A stretch of DNA of 64,000 nt from an uncultured Alphaproteobacteria bacterium (GTDB lineage: Bacteria > Pseudomonadota > Alphaproteobacteria > RF32 > CAG-239). Made by a program: the position numbers and the translations under genes. The stretch's first letter is position 1. The number at the start of each line of letters is the position of its first letter. The stretch is from contig CALXPO010000018.1 in the NCBI GenBank assembly GCA_944390315.1, positions 1-64,000 on the forward strand, in the 5' to 3' direction. The notes under the pieces are model-generated. The model was not told where the DNA came from. It made no database searches and saw only the letters and a list, made by a program, of their open reading frames with translations. This document shows, one piece after another, positions 53,801 through 61,642 of this stretch.

Positions 53801-55989
53801 TTTTGCGCCATGTTGGCATCGGCGTTTAGAGCTGTACTGTCTACGGCTGCCTGATTAACGCCCGGATAATTAACGCCCGTGCTGTCTACGGCTGCCTGAT
53901 TAACACCCGGATAATTAACGCCCGTACTGTCTACGGCTGCCTGATTAACACCCGGATAATTAACGCCCGTGCTGTCTGCCATCATTGCGGCATTGGGCAT
54001 TACCGTATCTCGAAGTGTTTCAACACCGTTCGGCTGTGCCAAACTGTCTCGGGCGGTATTTTCAAAAGATGCCGTACTGTCAACTGTGTTAATTGTTTCT
54101 CTATAAAGAGTTTCAGGAGTATTTACAAGATTATTTGGCATATTTTGTACTTGAGGCGTCTCTCTTACATCCTCTTGAATTTCCGCAGCCGCAAGCGTGG
54201 TCGCATTTTGATCCGTTGCTCCGGCGTTATTGATAAAATTATTGCCGTTTTCGACTAAATTTCTTGTTCCCAACAACAACATACCGACACCAAGACCTTC
54301 TGCCAACAAAGCACCGCCATCTTTGCGCAATTGTTTCCAAGCCTCTCTGTCTCGTCCTCGTTTGCTCCATAATGTCTGAACGGCTTTTCCTGTTCCTTGA
54401 GCTTTGACCTTAATCCCCTGCCAATAACTTTTTTGCATCATCTTATTAGCGGCCATTCCCAAAGCGTAAGCCTTACCGACAACCGGTAAAGAACGAACAA
54501 AAATAACCGAGTGCGCCATCATGGCTTTACGGGTGCTTTTATCTTTCAAAGCCTGAGACATAGAAACTTTGCCAACCGAACGCATCAAAACTTTAACTTG
54601 ATTATATTCTTGTTCGCTGACGGCTCTGTCTCCGGTTTTTTTCGCATATTCTTCATAATCTTGAGCACGACGGATATCAGCATATTTACCGATGCTGTCG
54701 TACAATTCTTTGCTAACGGCCTTTTCTTTAAACTGTGCCGCATAGTCTTCATAGTTGCCCCCGGCTTGGCGGAGCATATCAAACTCTTCGCGGGTAAATT
54801 CTTGCTTCTTTTGGAATTTTTTAATCTGGTTAAATTCTTCTTCACTTATGTGGTTGACGCTGTGTTTTTCTAAATAAGCCGAATAAGAATCATATTTCTT
54901 AACCTGGTCATAGTCATTTTTAGCAACTTTACTTTCTTTATTTTGTTCTTGCCACCGCTTAAAACCTTGTTCCGATATTTGGTTCTTATATAATTCGGAA
55001 AAAACCGCGTAGTCCTTAAATCCTTGAAAATCATTATAAAGAGCACGTGCCGATAAAACCGAACGGTATCCCATATAAACAGGATTACCGGCTAACCACA
55101 AATTTGCTGCAAACGCCAGTACCGGATATTGTTGTTCTTTTTGTTGCAAAAAATCCATAACTTTACCAAAGCTATGCATTGTTTTGCGAAATGTTTTTCT
55201 TTTTTCTACAAAATTTGATATCGGTTGTGTGTTTGAGTGTAAAATAGTATTGTATGCCGCTTTCTTTGTTTCCTCTCGCGGATTAATGCTCAGCATTTTA
55301 AATATTTCTTGCTCGCTTTTACCTTCACGAACGGCTTGGTCAATTTTAAGAACACGGCTAAGGTGCTTTTCCGCACTGATTAAATTATAACTTTCTTTAT
55401 TTTCTATGGCAAAAAGAGAATTGTAATATTCTACTTTTATACGTGAACTTTCTTCTGCACGGGCATCATTAATATTTGTCAAAGTAATAGCTTCGTTGGA
55501 GGAGGCTATCCGGCGGCAGGCACAAAGATTCAAAGTTTCGTCAAGTGTTTTATTATCGCTGTCAGGTATATTAAAATTGTAACTTGTCCATTCTTTGGTT
55601 TGCTGGAATTTTTTACCTTCTTCGCTATTGAGGAGATTATATGCTTCGTCGAATCGTTTACTCTCAACTTCCGGAGCCGGGGCATAAAACTCTTCCCAGT
55701 GATACGGATCTTCCAAAGCCTGAGTATTTTCTATTGGAGTTCTGTCATCTTGAGTATTGGGAGGTGTCTGTTCTTCACTGCTGTTGGCCTCAATTGCCGC
55801 ATCAAGAACTTGCTGTCCTTTTTTGCGGTCTGCAACACTTTGGTCGTACAATTTTACAAAATCATTGAACAAGGCTTCATTATTCAGCAATTCTGACTGA
55901 TTATACCGCCCGATAATTTCGTTATAAACCTCAGGGGCTTTCGATTTCATTTCTTCTAGTGCCTGTGCTAAGTCCTTTGTTTCAGCCAT
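50887..55989 (-). CDS. Giant 1700-residue repeat protein of unknown function
   Basis: This is the largest gene here. Residues 1-290 are helical with an acidic stretch. At about 333-463, four to five repeats of roughly 40 residues share a V/I-S-x-x-x-Y/F-x-x-I/V-K-K-Y/F pattern. Hydrophobic segments follow near 290, 485-510 and 560-580, so the protein may span the inner membrane. A 15-residue repeat D-S-T-G-V-N-Y-P-G-V-N-Q-A-A-V occurs three times (668-717). Four C-terminal modules share G-E-T-L-S-x-x-E-x-x-W followed by G-L-x-x-D-D-N-G (near 980, 1271, 1496 and 1650), separated by a T-T-E-T-K-S-E-K run. No signal peptide or known enzyme domain. GGAGA precedes the ATG. Confidence 0.75.
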   Translation of the reverse strand: MAETKDLAQALEEMKSKAPEVYNEIIGRYNQSELLNNEALFNDFVKLYDQSVADRKKGQQVLDAAIEANSSEEQTPPNTQDDRTPIENTQALEDPYHWEEFYAPAPEVESKRFDEAYNLLNSEEGKKFQQTKEWTSYNFNIPDSDNKTLDETLNLCACRRIASSNEAITLTNINDARAEESSRIKVEYYNSLFAIENKESYNLISAEKHLSRVLKIDQAVREGKSEQEIFKMLSINPREETKKAAYNTILHSNTQPISNFVEKRKTFRKTMHSFGKVMDFLQQKEQQYPVLAFAANLWLAGNPVYMGYRSVLSARALYNDFQGFKDYAVFSELYKNQISEQGFKRWQEQNKESKVAKNDYDQVKKYDSYSAYLEKHSVNHISEEEFNQIKKFQKKQEFTREEFDMLRQAGGNYEDYAAQFKEKAVSKELYDSIGKYADIRRAQDYEEYAKKTGDRAVSEQEYNQVKVLMRSVGKVSMSQALKDKSTRKAMMAHSVIFVRSLPVVGKAYALGMAANKMMQKSYWQGIKVKAQGTGKAVQTLWSKRGRDREAWKQLRKDGGALLAEGLGVGMLLLGTRNLVENGNNFINNAGATDQNATTLAAAEIQEDVRETPQVQNMPNNLVNTPETLYRETINTVDSTASFENTARDSLAQPNGVETLRDTVMPNAAMMADSTGVNYPGVNQAAVDSTGVNYPGVNQAAVDSTGVNYPGVNQAAVDSTALNADANMAQNAMPLADKAQDNFNQTDFNQQSLWQNPGQSFMNNQTDDVQVPYAPAEVNDNANANDTLSSPVSPAPQFELNDAQKANLESLFKMYPRAATLILEGNENPNVNDVTHGGFSIEGENKLYSNGVISSAKLQELFDNGKFSTEQMQSLSQFADANFENGKMETSLLNDLYGRTTEQSSTKMPEDMTNTGTVLSGTENTGTEQPTASDTNITTYSFDKDGNIIYQVDDLQSMAGMNADDYDAKIYQDLLRREAAGETLDAGAQKFMDSYKASHPDVVQETVTKETTVQSKDEAQSSQSIAEEKTENQSVQEQASENNLQRRELGKGKYELYGSMEINGKMVDVSNVYDKHGDPTFSQYTVHEGEGQSTVVKMEMKNGMVHTTVTEINGEHSTTKEYDGNANKILKDVLGERQTGQATQGLEESKRLDESSQEQHVAAETDKVRSSTFRGKYWFENDANGNPQLHCRMADPQQIPVDKELVHSFQNTIRGSGNHYYALGGLLQADNYGAEHRDNPSTSGIMIKCEYLAQKFAYYEAVYQDMENRLAHGETLSETDLKWRDNYESDMEKVGLTRDDGKLIYSPEYRHADILERGTPESTVENTSNQTLSEEKSDHAVDADRKVYHLNEGDNKPTETEPKGQETTETKSEKTTEIKPEKTTETKSEETTEAKSENSEATKGKTTEYVFEGKIENGVLMQGDEPVHGGPNSAPDLVSTDELTGGKIFQNEQGLYVTENGAFTSYDLNVLENIVDMTQMQLNLDIEHNHDLNMRVAAGETLSAEEAAWQESHKALLAHYGLGYDENGQIEKLHNDAEQDNQNETSSEDKAAESIRSEAKMRKVDNDNFNGKYKIKEADNEAGYDLKYRGDTKVDETILNAVNHEANIEDKDRAEMSSEEKMASARAHAKAIRITREEAVYADLQEESKTRDLSEAEIKFMNAHDKELSDTGLRRDDNGDIVRSQDKTIQSQKMVDKGREY
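53836..53985 (-). repeat. Coding tandem repeat, 45-bp unit
   Basis: Three 45-bp units (53836-53880, 53881-53925, 53926-53970) plus a partial fourth encode the 15-residue repeat in the giant protein. They differ at only a few bases. Confidence 0.85.
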
Positions 55990-56157
55990 AACAATCTCCG
56001 CTTTTTATAAAGTACAAATATAACTTATTGTATAATACAAGAAAGTTTACATTTAGTCAACGGGTTTTGTCTTGTTTTTGTCAAATTTTAACCTCTGGAC
56101 ATTGAACTCTTTTGCTCTATATTTTAGATAGAATCTTATTACGTTAAGGAGAAAATA

Positions 56158-57144
56158 ATGATAAATAAAATTATTCCGCAAAAGCTGCAAAAAGGCGACG
56201 AAATACGCGTCATTGCTCCGGCTTCGGGAGTCAAAATCATTTCCAAAGAATGCCGGCAGCTCGCAAGTGAACGTTTTGCTCAAATGGGATTAAAAGTATC
56301 TTACGGAAAAAATGCCGTAGACGAAAACTGGGATGAAGGCGGTTCGACTTCGGTTGAAAACAGAGTCGCCGATATTCACGAGGCTTTCCTTGACAAAAAT
56401 GTCAAAGCTGTTTTCACCATGATCGGCGGTAATAATTCAAACCAATTACTCGATTTTATTGATTTTGACATTATTCGCAACAATCCCAAAATCTTTTGCG
56501 GATTTTCCGACATCACCGCTCTGCTCAACGCCATTTATGCCAAGACCGGTTTGGTAACCTTTTCCGGTCCGCATTTCAGCTCTTGCGGAATGCTCAAAGG
56601 AATCGATTATACTCTGCAAAATTTGCAAAAAATGCTGTTTGAAATGAAAGAAAATCAAATTGTTCCCTCGGCTGAGTGGAGCGACGACCCTTGGTTTTTG
56701 GATCAGGAAAACAGACAATTCATTAAAAACGAAGGTTGGTGGATTTTGCAAAACGGCAAAGCAAGCGGAACTCTTATCGGTGGAAATTTGGGAACTTTTG
56801 ACCTCTTACTCGGAACACCTTACCGTCCGGCTTTTGAAAAAGATACCGTGTTGTTTGTTGAAGATACCGGAGACACCAATATTGCCGTCTTTACTCGTGA
56901 TTTGCAAGCTCTGTTGCAACAACCAGATTTCAGAAATGTTAAAGCCATTTTAATCGGACGTTTCCAGAAAAATTCAAAAGTTACCCGCGAACAACTCGAA
57001 TTTATGGTCAAACGTTTTGCACCTTATGTCAAAGATTTGCCGATTACCGCCAATCTTGACTTCGGGCACTCCACGCCGTTATTAACCATTCCTCTCGGCG
57101 GCACCGCCGAAATCGAAAACGGCAATATCAAATTTTCATTATAA
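56158..57144 (+). CDS. S66 family peptidase (LD-carboxypeptidase, MccF-like)
   Basis: The 328-residue product matches the S66 family: a conserved opening (L-x-K-G-D-E-I-R-V-I-A-P-A-S-G), the nucleophile region I-G-G-N-N-S-N-Q-L-L near residue 95, F-C-G-F-S-D-I-T-A-L near 119, and a late D-F-G-H-S-T-P with the His. Catalytic Ser, Glu and His positions appear intact. The G-G-N-N-S-N form is closer to MccF (which cleaves microcin C-type peptide-nucleotides) than to muramoyl-tetrapeptide LD-carboxypeptidase; either is possible. AAGGAG precedes the ATG. Confidence 0.85.
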   Translation: MINKIIPQKLQKGDEIRVIAPASGVKIISKECRQLASERFAQMGLKVSYGKNAVDENWDEGGSTSVENRVADIHEAFLDKNVKAVFTMIGGNNSNQLLDFIDFDIIRNNPKIFCGFSDITALLNAIYAKTGLVTFSGPHFSSCGMLKGIDYTLQNLQKMLFEMKENQIVPSAEWSDDPWFLDQENRQFIKNEGWWILQNGKASGTLIGGNLGTFDLLLGTPYRPAFEKDTVLFVEDTGDTNIAVFTRDLQALLQQPDFRNVKAILIGRFQKNSKVTREQLEFMVKRFAPYVKDLPITANLDFGHSTPLLTIPLGGTAEIENGNIKFSL

Positions 57145-57151
57145 AAAGCTC

Positions 57152-57177
57152 AAAACCCCGAAGTTATTCGGGGTTTT
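57152..57177 (+). terminator. Bidirectional terminator
   Basis: AAAACCCCGAA and TTCGGGGTTTT form an 11-bp stem around GTTA, with T-runs on both strands. It serves the S66 peptidase gene and the convergent small secreted gene. Confidence 0.85.
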
Positions 57178-57180
57178 GTT

Positions 57181-57498
57181 TTACCAATGACGATGATGAT
57201 GACGATACCGAGCATCCCAGTAACCGTGCCGATAACCACTGTCATAATAAAAATTGACATCCAACGGTTCGTCATAAACATACACTTCTTCAGGACGTCG
57301 ATGATAAAGTTCACTTTCAGACTCTTGATGATGCGTCGTTTGCGGCGATACCACCTTAACCACAACCTGACCGTTTGAACGCGTATACAAATCACTTGCA
57401 GGTAATGTCGTTACCGTTGTCACACTGACACTGCTGTCTGCAAAACTTGTCAATGGCAGTAAAAAAATACTTAAAACTAAACTTATGATTTTGAACAT
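57181..57498 (-). CDS. Small secreted protein, tyrosine- and histidine-rich end
   Basis: I place the start at the ATG at 57498 (105 residues), which has GGAGGAG just upstream and opens a signal peptide (LSIFLLPLTSFA). The longer frame begins with a non-canonical start. The mature region has a beta-like part, then a C-terminus rich in Tyr, His, Asp and Arg (Y-R-H-G-Y-W-D-A-R-Y-R-H-H), which may bind metal. It shares a strand with mntP upstream (57 bases), so a metal-related role is a guess. Confidence 0.65.
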   Translation of the reverse strand: MFKIISLVLSIFLLPLTSFADSSVSVTTVTTLPASDLYTRSNGQVVVKVVSPQTTHHQESESELYHRRPEEVYVYDEPLDVNFYYDSGYRHGYWDARYRHHHRHW

Positions 57499-57554
57499 AA
57501 CTCCTCCGTTAGTATAAGTTATTGTAACAAATACAAAATGGAATGACAACTTGT

Positions 57555-58106
57555 TTACGACAAATGTTCATACAAAACTTTAACCCCAAGCAATATCAAG
57601 ACGCTTCCCGCAAGCAACTGCAAAACTTTTGTCGGCAGACGGCGCAGAACATCTCCGGCATAAAAACCCAGTAGAGTACACAAAAAGCAGACGCCGCCGA
57701 TAATCGTCGCCGCACTCCATATACCGACATTCATAAAATATAAACTGATGCCGGCAACACAAGCATCTATACTGGTTGCTATACCTATAACTGCCAACAA
57801 CTTGAAGGAAAGTTTTTTCTCAACCGGCTTTTTCTCCTCATCGGATAACGCTCCTCTGATAACATTTAGACCCAACAACAAAAAAACGACAAAAGCCAAC
57901 CAATGATCAAAAGCCTCTATGTAGCGGTGAACGGAGTTTGTTCCAAACCAACCGATAATCGGCATTAAAAATTGCCCCAAACCTGTCGCCGCAGCAAGTT
58001 TGAGTGCCGCTGTCAGACGATTTGTTTTGATAACCAAACCATAGGAAAAAGCCACGGCAAAGGCATCTACCGCCAAAGCTAATGCCAATAAAAAAACACT
58101 AAACAT
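57555..58106 (-). CDS. mntP: MntP-type manganese efflux pump
   Basis: The 183-residue product has six membrane helices and the two family motifs: D-A-F-A-V-A near residue 14 and the symmetric A-T-S-I-D-A-C-V-A-G near 110, whose acidic residues line the Mn2+ path. Length and motif spacing fit MntP (former DUF204/YebN). It exports manganese across the inner membrane. I see no yybP-ykoY riboswitch upstream, so its control is not visible. Confidence 0.92.
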   Translation of the reverse strand: MFSVFLLALALAVDAFAVAFSYGLVIKTNRLTAALKLAAATGLGQFLMPIIGWFGTNSVHRYIEAFDHWLAFVVFLLLGLNVIRGALSDEEKKPVEKKLSFKLLAVIGIATSIDACVAGISLYFMNVGIWSAATIIGGVCFLCTLLGFYAGDVLRRLPTKVLQLLAGSVLILLGVKVLYEHLS

Positions 58107-58180
58107 TCTGTTTATCCCTCAAACTTGATAAAAATGATGCTTAGTGCTTTTAATTTATTTTATAAATTTAATCAACAAAT

Positions 58181-58393
58181 TTAATTATTCAAAATACTCA
58201 AATGATGCGCTTCGGGACGACCGGCTCGATCGGGAATAATTTCAAAAGATAATTTCTGACCTTCTTTTATTCTTTCAAGTCCAGATTCTTGTACTGCCGT
58301 AATATGTACAAAAATATCTTTCTCACTGTCGGGCGTTTGAATAAATCCGTAACCTTTTTTGTTATTAAACCACTTTACTGTTCCATTTAACAT
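58181..58393 (-). CDS. Cold-shock protein, CspA family
   Basis: The 70-residue product is a single cold-shock domain with RNP1 K-G-Y-G-F-I-Q near residue 13 and RNP2 D-I-F-V-H-I near 26. The family binds RNA and DNA single strands as chaperone or antiterminator. A GTCCGA/TCGGAC hairpin at 58424-58445 lies in its leader and may regulate it or end the upstream amidohydrolase transcript. Confidence 0.95.
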   Translation of the reverse strand: MLNGTVKWFNNKKGYGFIQTPDSEKDIFVHITAVQESGLERIKEGQKLSFEIIPDRAGRPEAHHLSILNN

Positions 58394-58486
58394 TTCAGTT
58401 CCTTTGTCATAAGTTAAAGCCTGTCCGACTGGTTCGGACTTTTTGTATTTATGTACGAAAAAGAACTTTTCAAGTATCGGTCGTAT

Positions 58487-59746
58487 TTATTTTAAATTTA
58501 TAATTTTTTTGGCCAGTTTGCGTGCCTCAGCTATAATTTCCTTTTCTCCTTCAACCTTGTGATTTTCCATAACCAATTTACCGTCACAGATAACATCGCA
58601 AATGGCTGAGCTGTCCGCCGCATAAACTAAATTAGAAATGATATTATAGTTCGGAACCATAAACGGATTTTCCATATCAATCAGCAAACAATCCGCCAGG
58701 GCTCCTTCTCTGATTTCTCCGGCTTCCAGTCCAAATGCCCGCGCTCCGTTCAGGGTTGCCGTTCGATAAACATCTGCCGCTTTTCCCGCGACTGCCGAAT
58801 TAGCCTGCATTTTGGCGGACATTGAAGCAAACTTAATGCTCTCCACCATACTAAGGTTATTATTTGAAGAGGCTCCGTCGGTACCAATCGTAATTTTATC
58901 AGGCATTTCTTGATATAAATCTTCAAACGCAAACAATCCCGAATTCAGTTTTAAATTAGAAACGGGATTATGTGATAAGTAACTTCCCCGACGGCGAATA
59001 ATCTCAACATCTTTACTGTTTAGATGCACGGCATGAGCCAATATTGTTTTGTCATTGAGGATGTCGAACGAATCCAGACGTTCGGTCGGGGACATTCCGT
59101 ATTTTGCAAGGCAGTCCGTATTTTCGCCAGCCGTTTCACTCAAATGTATTTGCATAAACAAATCATTTTCTTGGGCAGTTTTGGCCGCAAATTCAAACAA
59201 ATCTGACGATACCGTATAAACCGCATGGCAAGACAACCCTTTAATTATCCTTTCGGGACATGGATTTTCCATTTCCAAAAACTTTGCCGTTGCCGCTTTT
59301 TTCATTTGAGTTTGCTCTGATTCGAACATATCCATCTCAACTAAGGATATGGCTGCACGAATCCCTAATTCTTTAACCGCGCGCATTGTTTCTTCGCCAT
59401 AAAAATACATGTCGGCAAAAAAGATAGTTCCCGATTTTATCATTTCAAGTATGGCTAAACGACTGGCAACATAAATATCTGCGGAAGTCAGTTTGGCTTC
59501 TATCGGCCAGATATCCTCTTTAAGCCAATTAAATAACGGCTTATCGTCCCCGTAGCCGCGCAATATCGACATTGCCGCATGGCAATGCGTATTATAAAAA
59601 GCGGGAACAATTGCTTTGTTGCTGCCATCGATAATTTTTTCTGCTGTTTGTTCAATATGCGGTGCTATTTGTGAGAAGCGATTGCCTTCTATTAGGACAT
59701 CGACATATTGATTTTGGTGCAAAACATTCTTAATTAAAATTGACAT
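58487..59746 (-). CDS. Amidohydrolase, MTA/SAH deaminase type
   Basis: The 419-residue product is a metal-dependent amidohydrolase with intact ligands: T-H-C-H-A near residue 53, M-Q-I-H-L-S-E-T near 200, H-A-V-H-L near 231, and I-G-T-D-G-A-S-S-N-N-N-L near 283. This set is typical of 5'-methylthioadenosine/S-adenosylhomocysteine deaminases, which yield the inosyl product and ammonia. Related cytosine or guanine deaminases cannot be excluded. Single gene, 93 bases before the csp gene. Confidence 0.87.
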   Translation of the reverse strand: MSILIKNVLHQNQYVDVLIEGNRFSQIAPHIEQTAEKIIDGSNKAIVPAFYNTHCHAAMSILRGYGDDKPLFNWLKEDIWPIEAKLTSADIYVASRLAILEMIKSGTIFFADMYFYGEETMRAVKELGIRAAISLVEMDMFESEQTQMKKAATAKFLEMENPCPERIIKGLSCHAVYTVSSDLFEFAAKTAQENDLFMQIHLSETAGENTDCLAKYGMSPTERLDSFDILNDKTILAHAVHLNSKDVEIIRRRGSYLSHNPVSNLKLNSGLFAFEDLYQEMPDKITIGTDGASSNNNLSMVESIKFASMSAKMQANSAVAGKAADVYRTATLNGARAFGLEAGEIREGALADCLLIDMENPFMVPNYNIISNLVYAADSSAICDVICDGKLVMENHKVEGEKEIIAEARKLAKKIINLK

Positions 59747-59804
59747 CTGTTTTTCCTGATTTTATGTTATCCGGTAGGGTTAATTTAGAACAGAACATTT
59801 AAGA

Positions 59805-60014
59805 ATGGAAGAACAATTTTTGGAAGACAGACTGATTGACATCGAATCGGCGATTGCCATTTTGGAGAAAAATGTTGACGACCTCAGTCAGGTTGTCATC
59901 AAACAAGGCAAAACCATTGATCGTCTGCTTAAGCAAAATACTTATTTATTGGAATTGCTTAAAAATGACGCGGTTAAACCGCAAAGCGAAGAAACACCGC
60001 CGCCGCATTATTAG
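59805..60014 (+). CDS. slyX: SlyX family protein
   Basis: The 69-residue product is a coiled coil (L-E-D-R-L-I-D-I-E near the start, then heptads to about 55) with the typical C-terminal P-P-P-H-Y. SlyX proteins are small cytoplasmic proteins of unknown function. It heads an apparent three-gene unit with the flavoredoxin and rubredoxin genes, 53 bases upstream. Confidence 0.85.
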   Translation: MEEQFLEDRLIDIESAIAILEKNVDDLSQVVIKQGKTIDRLLKQNTYLLELLKNDAVKPQSEETPPPHY

Positions 60015-60067
60015 CCACCCTTGTTTTGACGGCTGCGGTGGTTATATTCAAAGTCAGGAGATTTTAT

Positions 60068-60586
60068 ATGCAGACAGACGCTTTATATAATTTGACACAC
60101 GGAATTTATATTCTCGGCAGCAATGACGACAAACGACCGGTCGGCTCGGTTGTGGATGCGGTGATGCAGGTTGCCGACAAGCCTTTGGTTATCGCTCTTT
60201 CGTGTCGAAATAACAGTTTTACCAAAAATTGTATTGAAAAAAACGGTTCTTTCAGTTTGTCCGTACTCGGACAAGATGTAAACCCGTTTATTATTGCAAA
60301 TTTTGGGTTTCAAAGCAGTATTAATGTTGACAAATGGAATAGTGTTGAGTATTTAACCGAGAATGGTTTGCCTTATCTTAAAGAGTGCTTAGCCGTCGTT
60401 TTTTGTAAAGTCGTCGGCACCGAAATTTTTGAAAGCAACACTTTATTTGTGGCAGAGGTTACAGATTGCCGTAGTCTCGGTTCAGGAACACCGATGACTT
60501 ATTTTGAATATCGCACCTCTTTCAAAAATGAAGTACTTAAATTTTTACCAAACATTCTAAACAAAAAGGAGAAAAACAATGGCTGA
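60068..60586 (+). CDS. Flavin reductase-like FMN protein (flavoredoxin type)
   Basis: I place the start at the ATG at 60068 (172 residues), with AGGAG eight bases before; an upstream ATG at 60026 has none. The product has the FMN-binding split-barrel fold: [10 protein letters not shown] near residue 6, [14 protein letters not shown] near 40, and [10 protein letters not shown] near 60. This resembles the flavin domain of high-molecular-weight rubredoxins in anaerobes. It overlaps the rubredoxin gene by eight bases, so the two halves are encoded separately but coupled. A role in NAD(P)H-driven electron transfer is inferred. Confidence 0.85.
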   Translation: MQTDALYNLTHGIYILGSNDDKRPVGSVVDAVMQVADKPLVIALSCRNNSFTKNCIEKNGSFSLSVLGQDVNPFIIANFGFQSSINVDKWNSVEYLTENGLPYLKECLAVVFCKVVGTEIFESNTLFVAEVTDCRSLGSGTPMTYFEYRTSFKNEVLKFLPNILNKKEKNNG

Positions 60587-60716
60587 TACAGAAAAAAAAT
60601 GGGTCTGCGTCGTTTGCGGATATGTCTATGACGGTGACACACCGTTTGAAGAACTTCCCGACGATTGGACTTGTCCGGTTTGCGGCGTTGACAAGAGCTT
60701 TTTCGAATTGCGCTAA
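60579..60716 (+). CDS. Rubredoxin
   Basis: A 45-residue product, shorter than ordinary gene-finder limits. It has the two metal-binding knuckles C-V-V-C-G (residues 10-14) and C-P-V-C-G (near 37), with the rubredoxin pattern Y-V-Y-D-G-D near 16 and L-P-D-D-W-x-C-P near 29. All four iron ligands are present. The ATG overlaps the flavoredoxin stop by eight bases, with AAAGGAG nearby. Rubredoxin passes single electrons, often to oxygen- or peroxide-reducing enzymes in anaerobes. A terminator follows. Confidence 0.96.
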   Translation: MADTEKKWVCVVCGYVYDGDTPFEELPDDWTCPVCGVDKSFFELR

Positions 60717-60721
60717 AAACA

Positions 60722-60753
60722 AAAAAGCCGCCTTGTATACAAGGCGGCTTTTT
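60722..60753 (+). terminator. Intrinsic terminator of the rubredoxin operon
   Basis: AAAAAGCCGCCTTGTA pairs perfectly with TACAAGGCGGCTTTTT, a 16-bp stem, six bases past the stop. Confidence 0.88.
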
Positions 60754-60756
60754 CCT

Positions 60757-60895
60757 TATTACTTGCCTTTCAAAAAACTTCTGGTTTGTTCGGGACTAAA
60801 TTGCCGGAGTGCTGAAATAAACACAGCCTGCATTAACAAATTTAGTCAAGCCGGCTGATTTTAGCCTCCTGCTTTGCAAGGAAGTCTTTATAAGG
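60757..60895 (+). repeat. Terminator-associated dispersed repeat, copy H
   Basis: A strongly diverged copy: TTATTACTTGCCTTTC, GTTTGTTCGGGAC, CACAGCCTGCATTAACAA, GGCTGATTTTAGCC and GTCTTTAT appear in the family order. It starts right after the rubredoxin terminator, in the same orientation. Confidence 0.45.
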
Positions 60896-60916
60896 TCTTA
60901 GTTTGCCTTAAATTTT

Positions 60917-61642
60917 TTATCCGCAAACACGGGCAACCGTTACCGCATCAACGGAAAGGACACCGGCTTTCTTTAGCGCCAGCGCACATTCTTTTAACGT
61001 TGAACCGGTGGTCAAAACATCGTCCACCAACAATATTCTTTTGCCGACCAAATTTCCAGGATGGGCCACCGAAAAGACATCTTTAACATTTTTTATTCTT
61101 TCATGACCCGAAAATTCGACTTGAGGTTTTGTCTTTTTGTGACGGACGAGCGATGTATAATCGACTTTAATTCCGCTGTATTTTCCTAATTCTTTAGCCA
61201 ATAATGCAGATTGATTATATTTTCTTTTAAGTAACCGACTATAATGCAAAGGAACCGGTATAATCACATCTACTCCCTTTGCAAAAATATCTTCGGCTGC
61301 CACTTTAAGCATAGCGGCAAGCAAATGTGCATTTTCGGTCTTATCCATAAATTTGAAAGCCAAAATCAGATTTTTAGACGCTTCATCATAATATAAGGCT
61401 GAGCGTATCAGACGAAACGGCGTCCGTTTTTTTGATAAACACGAAGCGCATAACATTTTGGAATTGACGTTTTCGTTTGTCAAAGGATAACCGCACTTAC
61501 GGCAATAAGGCGGATAGATAAAATTGAGCTCTGACAAACAATGTTCGCAAAGCTCACCTTCTTCCGTTAAAATTTGTCCGCATTTACGACAACGACGCGG
61601 CAAAACGCTTTCTAATAAAAATTTGAAAAATTGTTTAATCAT
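60917..61642 (-). CDS. comF: ComF family phosphoribosyltransferase-like protein
   Basis: The 241-residue product has an N-terminal zinc ribbon with several C-x-x-C pairs (C-R-K-C-G near 17, C-E-H-C near 32, C-R-K-C-G near 49, C-A-S-C near 66), then a phosphoribosyltransferase fold with the PRPP motif I-L-L-V-D-D-V-L-T-T-G-S-T near 208. ComF is needed for DNA uptake in some competent bacteria. It overlaps the sucD-like gene by eight bases and is the last gene of the operon. Confidence 0.9.
   Translation of the reverse strand: MIKQFFKFLLESVLPRRCRKCGQILTEEGELCEHCLSELNFIYPPYCRKCGYPLTNENVNSKMLCASCLSKKRTPFRLIRSALYYDEASKNLILAFKFMDKTENAHLLAAMLKVAAEDIFAKGVDVIIPVPLHYSRLLKRKYNQSALLAKELGKYSGIKVDYTSLVRHKKTKPQVEFSGHERIKNVKDVFSVAHPGNLVGKRILLVDDVLTTGSTLKECALALKKAGVLSVDAVTVARVCG

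Noticed and set aside
53836..53985. 45-bp tandem repeats as a possible CRISPR or recombination array
   Set aside because: They encode in-frame 15-residue repeats of the giant protein with no unique spacers.
58107..58180. Possible yybP-ykoY manganese riboswitch before mntP
   Set aside because: The upstream stretch is short and AT-rich with none of the conserved riboswitch loops visible.
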